A stretch of 64,000 nt of DNA from Alphaproteobacteria bacterium UBA1303 (GTDB lineage Bacteria > Pseudomonadota > Alphaproteobacteria > Micropepsales > Micropepsaceae): the NCBI GenBank assembly GCA_002307315.1, contig DBTZ01000068.1:7715-71714 (forward strand). The letters run 5' to 3'. A program made the translations under genes and the position numbers. Below are positions 19,563 to 29,215 of the stretch, piece after piece; within the stretch, counting starts at the first letter, position 1; every line of letters begins with the position of its first letter. The notes under the pieces were generated by a model. That model made no database searches. It had not been told where the DNA came from and was given only the letters and a program-made list of their open reading frames with translations.

Positions 19563-20375
19563 CTATTCTTTGGTCACCACCGTCCGCTGGAACAGACCGC
19601 CGAAATAGCGGTTACGGTCCATCCGGCAGCCGCGTGCCGCATCCGGCAGCATATCGGCGATGTCGGTGCGCCACATATCGAGGGCAAACGGCTCGAAAAT
19701 CGACAGAAACACCGCCCACAGATAGCGAAAGGGATTCCACCATTTCGGATTGGAAAATTCCCCCATCACCAGCCGGCCGCCCGGCTTCAGCACCCGGAAG
19801 GCTTCTTTCAGCACCTTTGCGCGCACATCCTTCGGCACTTCGTGGAGCAAAAAATAGATCATCACCCGATCGTAACGATCGGCCGGCAACGCCAAGGCCT
19901 CGGCGTTCATGTTGATCAGCCGCACCGGTGCGCCGGATGGCAGCTTGGCGCGGGCATTCTCAAGCTGAATCGGCAATACGTCGACGAGATCGAGGATGCC
20001 GCCGCCTTTTGCCACCCGCATCGCCAATTTGGGTGTCAGATCGCCATAAGCGCAGGAAATCTGCAGCGTCCGCCCCGGCAAAATCTCTCCCAGCGCCGCC
20101 AGCACCGCGCGGCGCATGCGATTGTACTGGGTCAGGAGAATGGCGTTGACCACCCATTGCCGGTCGAATACCCACACCGCCCACGAGCGATTGTAGGTCC
20201 ACCAATAGATGCGTTCGAGATAATCCGGCACAGGTACGGCATCTGCGATCCGCTCGGCCTCCCAGACATACGCATCCACCTGTTTGTCCATCCGCCGCGC
20301 CCTGTTCCGCAACGCCATTTCCGCCAAGTCGCAGATAGACGTTTTCTTCGTCTGCGTCACCCCGCCTGCCGGCAT
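19563..20375 (-). CDS. rquA: probable rhodoquinone-biosynthesis methyltransferase-like protein RquA
   Basis: A 270-residue class I methyltransferase fold. Residues 55-125 carry the pattern I associate with RquA: YWWTYNRSWAVWVFDRQWVV, then LQISCAYGDLTPKLA in place of the usual GxGxG SAM loop, then DLVDVLPIQLENARAKL. A later segment reads YFLLHEVPKDVRAKVL. RquA uses SAM as the amino donor to turn ubiquinone into rhodoquinone, used in anaerobic respiration by fumarate reduction. The alternative is a general ubiE-like methyltransferase. Start uncertain: a second ATG (MALRNRARRMDK) lies about 19 residues in. Confidence 0.7.
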   Translation of the reverse strand: MPAGGVTQTKKTSICDLAEMALRNRARRMDKQVDAYVWEAERIADAVPVPDYLERIYWWTYNRSWAVWVFDRQWVVNAILLTQYNRMRRAVLAALGEILPGRTLQISCAYGDLTPKLAMRVAKGGGILDLVDVLPIQLENARAKLPSGAPVRLINMNAEALALPADRYDRVMIYFLLHEVPKDVRAKVLKEAFRVLKPGGRLVMGEFSNPKWWNPFRYLWAVFLSIFEPFALDMWRTDIADMLPDAARGCRMDRNRYFGGLFQRTVVTKE

Positions 20376-20431
20376 CGGCGCACACGAAATGATGCAATGC
20401 GTTTCAGGTCATGCTTAACGCAAGTTTTTTC

Positions 20432-21535
20432 TTAAAGTCTCCAATCAGGCAAAACGTTCTCGGCGGCGAAAGCCTTCGCCTCGGCTTGCGTCAGTATCCG
20501 CCGGCGCGGCGACGGTTTGCCGGCACCGGGACCGAAGCTGCCATATTCGAAAAAGCGCGCGTCTTCCGGTTGCAACATGGTCCGGCTGCCATCCATCCTG
20601 CCGTAGCCCATCGGTTGCCAGCCTTCGGCTTGAATATGATCGTCCATCCAGCAATCGATAAAGGCGCAGGCGCCCACCGCGGCAGGATCGCCGTAACGCC
20701 CGTCGGGAAACATCTTGGTGCGCCGCCACGGCCGGCCGAGCGCCACGGTCTGCGCGGCAATCCCCGCTTCCTTTTCCAGCCGGCAGCGTTGAAACACCAA
20801 GCCGACGGGTTGAGCGATATCGGTTGACGGCGCAGCGATGTAGCCGTTGAATTCCTGCCCGGGTCTGAGGCGCGATACGATCCTGCAAGCATCGAAGACG
20901 GCGCGCCCCGCCCCGAAAACGAAATCGACGCAGCCTTCCACCCGGCAGTTGCGGAACAGACTGCGCCCGGAATCGACATACAGCGTATCCTGATAGCCGA
21001 CCAACCGGACGTTTTGCAGACGACTGCGATCGGCCGCGCCTTCGATCGCCAGCGCCACCGCCTGAAAACCGCTGCCGCCGGTCTTGTCTTCGGCGTTCGG
21101 CTTGGGCAGATGGGCGACATAATCGAAATCGTTGGCGATGGTGAGATCAAAGGCGGCAAAACCGGGTGCGATAACTTGCAGCGTCGCGGTGCCGAACGTG
21201 CCGACCGGCTTGCCGTCGGGGCCCGGATCGCCCGCCGAGCGGTTATGGACCAGCGCGCAGACATCCGCGCCCGCGCCGATCAAGACGATATTGGGTTTGT
21301 CGACGACGACGCGTTCCCGCCAGACGCCTTTGCCGATGGCGATCCGAAACGGCGTCCTGCCGTCGGTAGGGGCCGCGGCGACCGCATCGCCGAGACAGGC
21401 GTACGTCTTGACCGATCCCCGCTCGCCCGTCCGGCCGACAGCGACATCCGCGACCGGCGGCTTTTCTCCGCCCCAAAGCGGTGCAGTCAGACAATACGCG
21501 GCGGCGGCCTGCAGCAAATACCGACGATCAAACAT
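20432..21535 (-). CDS. pectinesterase
   Basis: A 367-residue carbohydrate esterase family 8 protein that removes methyl groups from pectin. Family motifs in order are GYQDTLYVDSGRSLFRNC, then VEGCVDFVFGAGRAVF (catalytic Asp) and VALGRPWRRT (substrate Arg). The N-terminus MFDRRYLLQAAAAYCLTAP is a Tat-like signal, so it acts outside the cytoplasm. The ATG at 21535 is preferred over 21541 because it lies at proper distance from GGGGG. It follows the TonB receptor gene with an 83-base gap that holds a hairpin, and is probably in the same operon. Confidence 0.92.
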   Translation of the reverse strand: MFDRRYLLQAAAAYCLTAPLWGGEKPPVADVAVGRTGERGSVKTYACLGDAVAAAPTDGRTPFRIAIGKGVWRERVVVDKPNIVLIGAGADVCALVHNRSAGDPGPDGKPVGTFGTATLQVIAPGFAAFDLTIANDFDYVAHLPKPNAEDKTGGSGFQAVALAIEGAADRSRLQNVRLVGYQDTLYVDSGRSLFRNCRVEGCVDFVFGAGRAVFDACRIVSRLRPGQEFNGYIAAPSTDIAQPVGLVFQRCRLEKEAGIAAQTVALGRPWRRTKMFPDGRYGDPAAVGACAFIDCWMDDHIQAEGWQPMGYGRMDGSRTMLQPEDARFFEYGSFGPGAGKPSPRRRILTQAEAKAFAAENVLPDWRL

Positions 21536-21568
21536 GGCCATCCCCCTTTCTCGACGAACATAACGAAC

Positions 21569-21592
21569 GGGGCGCCGGTTTCCCAGCGCCCC
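21569..21592 (-). repeat. intercistronic hairpin between TonB receptor and pectinesterase genes
   Basis: GGGGCGC (21569-21575) and GCGCCCC (21586-21592) pair around a 10-base loop. No T-run follows on the minus strand, so partial termination or mRNA end protection is more likely than full termination. It would lower esterase output relative to the receptor (inference). Confidence 0.5.
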
Positions 21593-21618
21593 GATAAAAT
21601 CGAACTCTCGATCTACGC

Positions 21619-24600
21619 TCAGTACTTGAAGCGGACGCCGGCAAAGATCTGCCGGCCGCTGGCGGCATAGTTCGTAATCATCGGTGCGCCCTGGAACGCG
21701 AAACGATTGCTGGTTTCGTTGGTCAGGTTAAGCGCGTCAATGCGCAACTGAAGGTCGGGGGTATAGTCGTAGGTAAACGACGTATCCACGTTCAGCGTCG
21801 ACTGAGTGTATTCGAAGTCGTTCATGATCGGGCTCGAGTCGGAAACGAGCGAACCCGGATTGGTGCTGCCGCTCTTGAGCGGATATTTGTAGACGTACTT
21901 GCTGCGATAGGCGAACGAAACGCGGCCCGACCAGTCGCGGTTGGCCCAATCCTTGCCGTCGTAGAACACCGTTATGTTGTAGGCGTTCGGCGAAGCGCCG
22001 GTCCACGGCCCGTCGCCCGTCACATCGGTTCCGCCCGCCTTCGTCGCCGGGCTGATGATGTAGTGCATCAGGGAATGGATCATCGTGTAGTTGGCGTTGA
22101 TGCCCAGGGTATCGAACGGCGCCGGCAGGAACTTCAGCACCTGCTGATAGTTGAATTCGATGCCGTTGAGGACGCCGCCGCGGGCATTTTTATAGGTGGT
22201 GACGGTAAACTTGCAGCCGGCATTGGTTTCGTTATAGCTGCAGCTCAGAGCCGTCGGATACGTGGTGCTGATCATGCCGGGTACGGAGGTATAGACGTTC
22301 AATACCTGCTGGAAGGACTCGCTGTCCATGTATTCGTCCAGGTAACCGGATGTCGTCACCTGTTGCGGCACATCTTTGATGAACTTGGTGAAGCCGGTAA
22401 CCGCCAGCACCGCGCCCTCGTCGAAATACCATTCGTAGCCGACGTCGATGGTGTTCGCGCTGTACGGCTTGAGCTTGGTATTGCCGATCACCATCGAGCT
22501 GCCGCCCGACATAGTACTGTCGATCGAGAACGACGTGATGCTGGGCGACATCGTCGCCAACTGGGGCCGGGCAATCACTTTGGCAATGCTGGCGCGCAGC
22601 ACCATGTTGTCGGTCAGCGAGTAGTTCACGTTCGCCGACGGCAGAACGTTGGCATAGTACCTTTTATCGGCGATCGCGTTGCCGACCGTGCCATGACCGT
22701 AGGAATCGACGCTGGTGGTCGAAACCCTTACGCCGATATTGCCGCGCAGCTCGCGGTTCAGGATCTCGATCTCCTTGAAATCGACCTGCGCATAGCCGGA
22801 CTTGTCGTGCTCATGCACATCGTAGGTGTTGCCGGTCACCGAAGTGCTGGCCGCACTGAACTTGCTCGATACCCCCATAATGTCGCCGAAATCGGCCGTA
22901 TCGCTGAAGATGTACTTCTTGAACTTGTTAAGATCGGGCACGAACATGTTGGTCACACTCATGCCGGCCGGCGTATCGAGACCGGTTCCCCAGCCGACGG
23001 TCTTGCCGAGATCGGAGATGGAGAAGTTCGAGCCGTATTTGCCCTGCAGTTCGCTGAGCGACGGCATGCCGTAACCGTCCTTCATCACCCGCGCATACTT
23101 GACGGTGTCAAAGTCGTAGATCCGACCGTTGAAGCCGGCCTTGACGGTAAACATCTCGCTGATGTCGTAGGAAACCGCGACTTTCAACGAACGGAACTTG
23201 TTCACCGTATTGGTGATGTAGTGCTTCAAGTTGGAATAGCCCTTGACCAGGCTCCAACTGTTGGGGGAGGAGACGTCGAAGCCGTAGTCGATATACGGCA
23301 TGTTGCCGCCACCGGTGGCGTCGTAGACATAGCAGCCGGTGCAGGTGGTGCCGGAGCCGGAATAGGTTCCCGAATCCATCCGGTTGAACTCGACCACATA
23401 CCCTTCCTGATGATTGCGCGACACCGACATGCCGAGCGAAACGTTGACGTGCAAGCGCTCGGAAAAGTTATGGTCGACGTTCAACGAGCCTTGCATGAAC
23501 TGCGTCGTATAATTGGCCTCGTCGGCGCGCGAGGACAGATCGAGGTTTGCCACCGTCATCTGATCCATCACACCGACCGTGCCGTTGCCGTTGGCCATCA
23601 TCAAGGCGGTGGCGCTGTTGGCCGTCGGCGTGATGACGTGGGCGGACACCAGTTTGGCGGTGGGACGGCCGACGAAGCTGATGACCGCCGCGGCGCCGGC
23701 ATCTAGGTTGGTGCCGCTGCTGGTATAGTAATTGTAGGGATCGACGTTATAGGCGTAATTGGTGGCGCTATAATCGTCGCTGGTCAGGCACGTCACCGCC
23801 GCCACGCCGTACAACGCAGCCGTAGCTGCAGTCACGTTGGTGCACTTGTCGCCGGCATCGCTGAACGCACTTTGGAGGTAAGTCTTGTTCTTGGTGACGT
23901 TGCTGGTGGAGACGCCGTTCATAAGCGACGTTCCGGCGGCGTAGGTCGTATTGTTGATGGTTACCTTGGAGGCGTTCGCAATCAACTTGTTCATGTTCGA
24001 CGAGGTGTAGTTACGGTTTAAACCCGTCGTCGTAACCTGATAGTTGGTGGAATTCTGGTAGGTCGAAGAGAACACGCCGTCGAAGGTGATCAGCGTGTTA
24101 TCGTCGGCCTGGAACTGCACCGACGCCGTACCGCCGATGCGGCTCTGATATAGAACCTGATGGTTGAGCGTCGCCAGGGTCGGCATGATGACCGTCGACG
24201 CCAAACCGCTCGACCCCGTCGTGCCGCCGACCAGACTGCTGTAATCGGCATTGGAACCCTGCAACGCCTGGCAATAGGGGTAGTAGCTGACAGAGGTCAG
24301 CGGAACAGTGCTGGTGGCGGAGCTGGCGCAGTGCGACGTATCGCTCGACGAATAGGTGTCGGCGAAGCCATAGCGCACCGTACTGGCGCTGGTCTTGTAC
24401 GTCATGCTGCGGAACAGTAAGTTCGAAACGTCGACGCTGTTCTTGTAGGAATCGAGCGCCTGATCGCGCATGTTGTAGGCGATCGACGTCGTGATGCCCA
24501 ACCGGCCGCCGAGGAACGTCTGCGAGGCCAGCGCCGCGATGCGCGGATTGAGACCCTTACCGTATTCGTAGCTGCCGTTCTGAAGCGACACGACGAACTT

Positions 24601-25155
24601 GTTGCCGATATCGAACGGCCGGCCGGTCTGCAACTCGACGGTGGCGCCGAGCGAGCCTTCGTCGGTTTCCGCCGCCGGGCTCTTGTACACTTTCAGACCG
24701 CTGAACAATTCCGAAGCGAAGGTGTTGAAGTCGAACTGACGGCTGCGGTTGGGATCGTCGCCGGCAGCGCTTGCGCCGGCGGTCGACAGGGCTTCCATGC
24801 CGTTCAAGGTGACGCGGGTAAAATCGGCGTTGAGGCCGCGCACAGTGATGGTGCGCCCTTCGCCGTTATCGCGGTCGATCGAAACACCCGGCAGACGCTG
24901 GAGCGATTCCGCCAAATTGGCGTCGGGAAATGCCGCAATGTCTTCGGCATTGATCGCATCGACCATCTGGTTCGATGCGCGCTTGATATTCAACGCACCT
25001 TCCAACGATGCCCGATACCCCGTCACCGTCACGGTCTCGAGGTTCTCTTCTTGCGCCGTAGCCCCAACACCCATCACCATCGTCAACGCGATGGCGGATG
25101 CGCCGAGTTTCAGCAGGCCACTGCATCTACCGCGATACTTCGACGTAGAATTCAT
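21619..25155 (-). CDS. TonB-dependent outer-membrane receptor (Caulobacter type)
   Basis: A 1178-residue receptor. It has a signal peptide (ending near GVGATAQ), a TonB box-like ETVTVTGYR, and a plug domain (NAEDIAAFPDANLAESLQRL, GEGRTITVRGLNADFTRV). A long beta-barrel follows, ending in AGVRFKY with a terminal aromatic residue, as is usual for these barrels. The ATG at 25155 has GGGGAGAAAATC just upstream. Placed between a pectinesterase and a pectate lyase, it most likely imports oligogalacturonides, driven by TonB-ExbBD. Its promoter overlaps two LacI-type operators (25223-25268). Confidence 0.93.
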   Translation of the reverse strand: MNSTSKYRGRCSGLLKLGASAIALTMVMGVGATAQEENLETVTVTGYRASLEGALNIKRASNQMVDAINAEDIAAFPDANLAESLQRLPGVSIDRDNGEGRTITVRGLNADFTRVTLNGMEALSTAGASAAGDDPNRSRQFDFNTFASELFSGLKVYKSPAAETDEGSLGATVELQTGRPFDIGNKFVVSLQNGSYEYGKGLNPRIAALASQTFLGGRLGITTSIAYNMRDQALDSYKNSVDVSNLLFRSMTYKTSASTVRYGFADTYSSSDTSHCASSATSTVPLTSVSYYPYCQALQGSNADYSSLVGGTTGSSGLASTVIMPTLATLNHQVLYQSRIGGTASVQFQADDNTLITFDGVFSSTYQNSTNYQVTTTGLNRNYTSSNMNKLIANASKVTINNTTYAAGTSLMNGVSTSNVTKNKTYLQSAFSDAGDKCTNVTAATAALYGVAAVTCLTSDDYSATNYAYNVDPYNYYTSSGTNLDAGAAAVISFVGRPTAKLVSAHVITPTANSATALMMANGNGTVGVMDQMTVANLDLSSRADEANYTTQFMQGSLNVDHNFSERLHVNVSLGMSVSRNHQEGYVVEFNRMDSGTYSGSGTTCTGCYVYDATGGGNMPYIDYGFDVSSPNSWSLVKGYSNLKHYITNTVNKFRSLKVAVSYDISEMFTVKAGFNGRIYDFDTVKYARVMKDGYGMPSLSELQGKYGSNFSISDLGKTVGWGTGLDTPAGMSVTNMFVPDLNKFKKYIFSDTADFGDIMGVSSKFSAASTSVTGNTYDVHEHDKSGYAQVDFKEIEILNRELRGNIGVRVSTTSVDSYGHGTVGNAIADKRYYANVLPSANVNYSLTDNMVLRASIAKVIARPQLATMSPSITSFSIDSTMSGGSSMVIGNTKLKPYSANTIDVGYEWYFDEGAVLAVTGFTKFIKDVPQQVTTSGYLDEYMDSESFQQVLNVYTSVPGMISTTYPTALSCSYNETNAGCKFTVTTYKNARGGVLNGIEFNYQQVLKFLPAPFDTLGINANYTMIHSLMHYIISPATKAGGTDVTGDGPWTGASPNAYNITVFYDGKDWANRDWSGRVSFAYRSKYVYKYPLKSGSTNPGSLVSDSSPIMNDFEYTQSTLNVDTSFTYDYTPDLQLRIDALNLTNETSNRFAFQGAPMITNYAASGRQIFAGVRFKY

Positions 25156-25222
25156 TCGATTTTCTCCCCTTCGTGGCTTCCGTGGACGCCACCCCAAACA
25201 CAAACCGCGTGGCCAACACACC

Positions 25223-25267
25223 TGCCACCGGTGTCACATGTATAATCACGTAATGATACCGGTGACA
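25223..25267. promoter_or_regulatory. two LacI/GalR-type operators in the pectin locus
   Basis: TGCCACCGGTGTCA (25223-25236) and TGATACCGGTGACA (25254-25267) are both near-palindromes of TGACACCGGTGTCA with a central CCGG. Their centres are 31 bases apart, three helical turns. A central CG is typical of LacI-family operators. The regulator itself is not in the window. No third copy is seen near the pectate lyase start. Confidence 0.7.
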
Positions 25268-25268
25268 A
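25240..25268 (-). promoter_or_regulatory. sigma-70 promoter of the TonB receptor gene
   Basis: On the minus strand TTGTCA (25268-25263), 17-base spacer, TTATAC (25245-25240). One operator overlaps the -35 and spacer and the other begins just after the -10, so a bound repressor would block the polymerase. Confidence 0.75.
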
Positions 25269-25565
25269 TTGCTCGTACACTACGAAACAGGCCTTCGGCC
25301 TATTATTGTGCGATGTGCCGTCTTTTTGCCACAATACAATCGTTTGGAGATAGGAATGCGGAATACACTGTAAATCATCCTTTACGAATGACGTCTACGT
25401 GCCGACCGCGGATGGCGAGTGCCATATTTCCGGCGTACATTGCGTCGAACGGAAATCCCCGATAACGGCACACATCCAACAGGGACGGCGCCGCCTTCGA
25501 TGCAAAATACCAAGCAATATTCCGATAGTTACGACCGAAAACGCCTGTCCCAAAGGTGGGGTAAA

Positions 25566-26825
25566 ATGAAAACGCTTCGCAGGATCGTCTCCTTCCGTCG
25601 CTGGGCCGCCATATTGGCCATCGCCGGCAGCGCGCCGGCTTGGGCGGCGCAGGTAGGCATGAACCAAACGGCGGCCGGGCTTGATAAGGCGCAGATCGCC
25701 GCGTTACCGGAAATCGAACGCGGACCGTGGCGGGACTATCTGGCGCGCTCCGAAGCGCAAGGCAAAGCCGACCGGGCGGCGCTGATCGCCGAGCGTGCCG
25801 CCCTCAAAGGGCCGATACCGCCGCCTCCGGCGGAAAGCGAAGGCCATATCGGCATGCCGCTAAAAAACGACACCGCCTGGTACGGTTCGGACGAGGCACG
25901 TCGCATCGCCGATACCATCGTCAGCTTCCAGACCCCGGCGGGCGGCTGGGGCAAGAACGTCGACCGCAGCGGACCGCCGCGCCTGCCCGGCCAATCCTAC
26001 GTTGCAGGCGAAAACTGGGATTATGTCGGCACCATCGACAACGACGCAACCTTCGCCGAGATGCGCTTTCTCGCCCTGGTCGCCCGGCACGTTCCCGGCG
26101 CCGCGGGCGACACCTTCCGCGATAGCATCGTCAAGGGCGTGCGTTATCTCCTGAATGCGCAATACCCCAACGGCGGCTGGCCGCAAATCTGGCCGCTGCA
26201 GGGCGGATATCACGACGCCGTCACCTTCAACGACGACGCCTTGGTGCATGCCGCCGAAACGATGCGCGCGGTAGCGGACGACGAAAGCGGCCTTTACGGC
26301 TTCGTACCTGCGGAGTTACGCGCCGCGACCAAGGCGGCGGCCGCCAAGGCGCTGGACTGCATCCTCGCCGCCCAGATCGTCGTAAACGGAAAACGCACGA
26401 TTTGGGGCCAGCAGCACGACCCGATCACGCTTCGCCCGGCACCGGCGCGAAGGTTCGAACCGGCACTGCCGTCCACGGCGGAAAGCGCGGACATCCTGCT
26501 TTATCTGATGAGTCTGCCGGCCCCCTCGCCGAAGACGATAACCGCGATCAATGCCGGCATACGCTGGCTGAAGGACGCCGCCCTATATGATCGCGAATGG
26601 ACGAAGACGCGCGAACTGGTGGCGCGTCCGGGCGCCGGCCCGATCTGGGCGCGGTTTGCCGATCCCGAAACCATGAAGCCCCGCTTCGGCGACCGCGACC
26701 TGACCATCCACGACGACGTCGCCGACCTCTCGGCGGAGCGGCTCACCGGCTATGCCTGGTACGGCACCGGGCCACTCAAGGCGCTGAAACGCTATGTCGC
26801 CTGGGCGAAGGAACGGGCGCCCTGA
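25566..26825 (+). CDS. pectate lyase, polysaccharide lyase family 10
   Basis: A 419-residue secreted lyase that cleaves polygalacturonate by beta-elimination. The Sec signal runs to SAPAWAAQ. Family PL10 features include FQTPAGGWGKNVDRSGP, then GTIDNDATFAEMRFL (catalytic and calcium-site Asp) and AQYPNGGWPQIWPL. Late segments are IWGQQHDPITLRPAPAR and LTGYAWYGTGP. The ATG at 25566 follows AGGTGGGGT and starts the signal peptide. It is divergent from the TonB receptor and completes a small pectin-use locus with the esterase at 20432. Confidence 0.92.
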   Translation: MKTLRRIVSFRRWAAILAIAGSAPAWAAQVGMNQTAAGLDKAQIAALPEIERGPWRDYLARSEAQGKADRAALIAERAALKGPIPPPPAESEGHIGMPLKNDTAWYGSDEARRIADTIVSFQTPAGGWGKNVDRSGPPRLPGQSYVAGENWDYVGTIDNDATFAEMRFLALVARHVPGAAGDTFRDSIVKGVRYLLNAQYPNGGWPQIWPLQGGYHDAVTFNDDALVHAAETMRAVADDESGLYGFVPAELRAATKAAAAKALDCILAAQIVVNGKRTIWGQQHDPITLRPAPARRFEPALPSTAESADILLYLMSLPAPSPKTITAINAGIRWLKDAALYDREWTKTRELVARPGAGPIWARFADPETMKPRFGDRDLTIHDDVADLSAERLTGYAWYGTGPLKALKRYVAWAKERAP

Positions 26826-26897
26826 ACGCGCTCTATATCTCTTTGTTTGGTCGCGCTTCATACCAGAAAACCGGATTCCACTTTTCGGTGAAGCGCT

Positions 26898-27824
26898 CTA
26901 TTCCCCCGGTTTCTTATTGCGGCCGAAGTTGGGGGCATCGCTGTCCTGACCGGCGTCGATGATCGAGCGGCGGATGGCGCGGGTGCGGGCGAACAGATTG
27001 TACAGCGTTTCGCCGTCGCCCCATCTGATCGCCCGCTGCAGCGCGCTCAAATCTTCGCTGAAGCGGCCGAGCATCTCCAGCACCGCTTCGCGGTTGTTGA
27101 GAAAAATATCGCGCCACATGGTCGGATCGGAGGCGGCGATGCGGGTAAAATCGCGAAAGCCGCCGGCGGAATATTTGATCACGTCGTTCTGGGTGACGGT
27201 TTCCAGATCGTCGGCGGTACCCACGATGTTGTAGGCGATCAGATGCGGCAGATGCGAGGTGATCGCCAGCACCAGATCGTGGCGCTTCGCCTCCATGGTA
27301 TCGACGTTGCTGCCGAGCGCCTGCCAATAGCCGGAGAGCCGTTCCACCGCCGCCTGGTCGGTGCCCGGCGGCGGCGTCAGCAGACACCAGCGCCCGTCGA
27401 ACAGTTCGGCGAAACCGGCTTCCGGCCCGGATTGCTCGGTGCCGGCGATGGGATGGGCGGGAACGAAATGCACGCCCTTGGGAACGAAGGGACCAACGTC
27501 GCGGATCACCGCCGCCTTGACCGAACCGACATCGCTGACGGTGGCACCGGATTTTAGGTACGGTGCGATATTTCCGGCAATCTCGCCGAAGGTGCCGACC
27601 GGGGTGGCCAGCACGATCAGATCGGCATTCTCGACGCAAGACGTCAAATCGCCGTGCCAGGAATCGCAGAAGCCTACGGTCTTGGCACGCTCCAGCGTGG
27701 CGGGACGGGCGTAGCCGGCGATATGGGTCTTCATCCCCGCCCGGCGCATGGCATGGGCCATCGACGAGCCGATCAGACCGAGACCGATCAGCGCCACCTT
27801 GCCGTAGAAATCGGTTTCGCTCAT
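26898..27824 (-). CDS. tyrA: prephenate/arogenate dehydrogenase family protein
   Basis: A 308-residue dehydrogenase for the tyrosine branch of aromatic amino-acid synthesis. The N-terminal Rossmann motif is VALIGLGLIGSSMAHAM; the substrate site shows VPAHPIAGTEQSGPEAG and the helical C-domain has TSHLPHLIAYNIVG and SAGGFRDFTRIAASDP. Its ATG overlaps the hisC stop (ATGA), so the two are coupled. Whether it prefers prephenate or arogenate cannot be told from this. Confidence 0.93.
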   Translation of the reverse strand: MSETDFYGKVALIGLGLIGSSMAHAMRRAGMKTHIAGYARPATLERAKTVGFCDSWHGDLTSCVENADLIVLATPVGTFGEIAGNIAPYLKSGATVSDVGSVKAAVIRDVGPFVPKGVHFVPAHPIAGTEQSGPEAGFAELFDGRWCLLTPPPGTDQAAVERLSGYWQALGSNVDTMEAKRHDLVLAITSHLPHLIAYNIVGTADDLETVTQNDVIKYSAGGFRDFTRIAASDPTMWRDIFLNNREAVLEMLGRFSEDLSALQRAIRWGDGETLYNLFARTRAIRRSIIDAGQDSDAPNFGRNKKPGE

Positions 27825-28948
27825 GACGGCCCCAAGAATTCTGCGAGCGCGGCAACCACGCGCCTATTGTCCTCCTCGCGCCCGACGGTGAGCCGCAGAC
27901 AATCGGCAAGACCGTACGAATCGACGCCGCGCAAGATCAGCCCGCGCGCAGCGAGGAAGGCGTCGGCATCGTGCGCCGTCCGTCCCGCCGCATGCGGAAA
28001 ATGGATGAGCAAAAAATTGCCCACGCTGTCGTCCACCCGCAGGCCGAGCTTGCGCAGGTTCTCGGTCAGCCAGGCACGCCAGATTTCGTTGTGTTCGACC
28101 GAAGCATCGACATGCGCCCGGTCGCGCATCGCCGCCGCGCCGGCGGCCTGCGCCGGCACCGACACGTTGAACGGCGCCCTGACCCGGTTCAGCACGTCGG
28201 CGACCTGCGCCGGGCAATAGGCCCAGCCGATGCGCAGGCCCGCCAAGGCATAAACCTTGGAAAAGGTGCGGGTCATCACCACATTGTCGAACTGCGACAC
28301 CATTTCGACGCCGGCCTCGTAATCGTTCTTGCGAACGAATTCGGCATAGGCGGCGTCGATCACCAAGAGCACATGCGGCGGCAGACCGGCATGCAGCCGC
28401 CGAACCTCGCTGTGCGAAAGATAGGTGCCGGTGGGGTTGTTGGGATTGGCGAGAAACACCATGCGAGTCTTGTCGGTAACGTATGCCAGCATGGCATCGA
28501 CATCGACGCCGTAGTTCTTGGCGGGCGCAATCGCCGGGATTGCACTGTTCGCCTTGGTGTAGATTTCGTAGATGCTGAAGGCGTATTGGCTGATCACCAC
28601 CTCGTCGCCGGGGCGCAGGTAAGACAGGCACAGAAGCTCGATCAACTCGTCCGAACCGTTGGAACAGACGATGCGCTTGGCATCCAGCCCGTGAATTTCA
28701 CAGATCGCCTGCCGCAAAATCTCGGCGCTGCCTTCGGGATAGATCGACATCCCCTTGGCGGCCGCAGCGAAGGCGGTCAACGCCGCCTGAGACGGCCCCA
28801 GCGCGGATTCGTTGGACGACAACTTGACCGGGTTTTCGACCCCGCCGGCATGCGCCCGCCCGCCGACATAAGGCGAAATATCGAGAATCCCCGGACGGGG
28901 CGTAGGCAAGGACTTGGCTTCGGCTGTCACTACGGACCTCATTGACAT
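27821..28948 (-). CDS. hisC: histidinol-phosphate / aromatic aminotransferase
   Basis: A 375-residue fold-type I PLP aminotransferase. It has LSSNESALGPS, NGSDELIELL, ANPNNPTGTYLS, DAAYAEF and the PLP-lysine segment TRTFSKVYALAGLRIGWAYC. Next to tyrA it may act on prephenate or aromatic acids as well as histidinol phosphate, as HisC enzymes in this context often do. Two ATG codons (28948 and 28942) are possible; neither has a good ribosome-binding site. It is divergent from metX. Confidence 0.9.
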   Translation of the reverse strand: MSMRSVVTAEAKSLPTPRPGILDISPYVGGRAHAGGVENPVKLSSNESALGPSQAALTAFAAAAKGMSIYPEGSAEILRQAICEIHGLDAKRIVCSNGSDELIELLCLSYLRPGDEVVISQYAFSIYEIYTKANSAIPAIAPAKNYGVDVDAMLAYVTDKTRMVFLANPNNPTGTYLSHSEVRRLHAGLPPHVLLVIDAAYAEFVRKNDYEAGVEMVSQFDNVVMTRTFSKVYALAGLRIGWAYCPAQVADVLNRVRAPFNVSVPAQAAGAAAMRDRAHVDASVEHNEIWRAWLTENLRKLGLRVDDSVGNFLLIHFPHAAGRTAHDADAFLAARGLILRGVDSYGLADCLRLTVGREEDNRRVVAALAEFLGPS

Positions 28949-29215
28949 ATTGTTGCTCGCAAAGCCGCCGCGACGGCGCGAACTCTCTTTGGAAACCCGG
29001 CTATTTTCTGCAATTCTCGACCGCGGCCATAGATAAATCCGTCACACCGCAAAAGCAAACCCGGCGATGCCGGACGGATAATTCGACAGTTTAGCGACGC
29101 TTGATTGACAGGCGCCGGGCTTGGTCTTAGCAAATTCATCCCCTGGGCCTTTCGTCTTTTCGTCGAACCGACGAAACGCCCCGGAGTTCGATTTTCTGGC
29201 GGATCGATAAGGTAA

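Noticed and set aside
22063..23706. 547-codon rightward frame opposite the TonB receptor gene
   Set aside because: Antisense shadow; His/Val/Gly-rich with no family features, while the leftward frame is a full receptor.
29020..29215. SAM-responsive riboswitch before metX
   Set aside because: I looked for SAM-II type conserved cores in the leader and did not see them; only a small TTCGTCG/CGACGAA hairpin is present.
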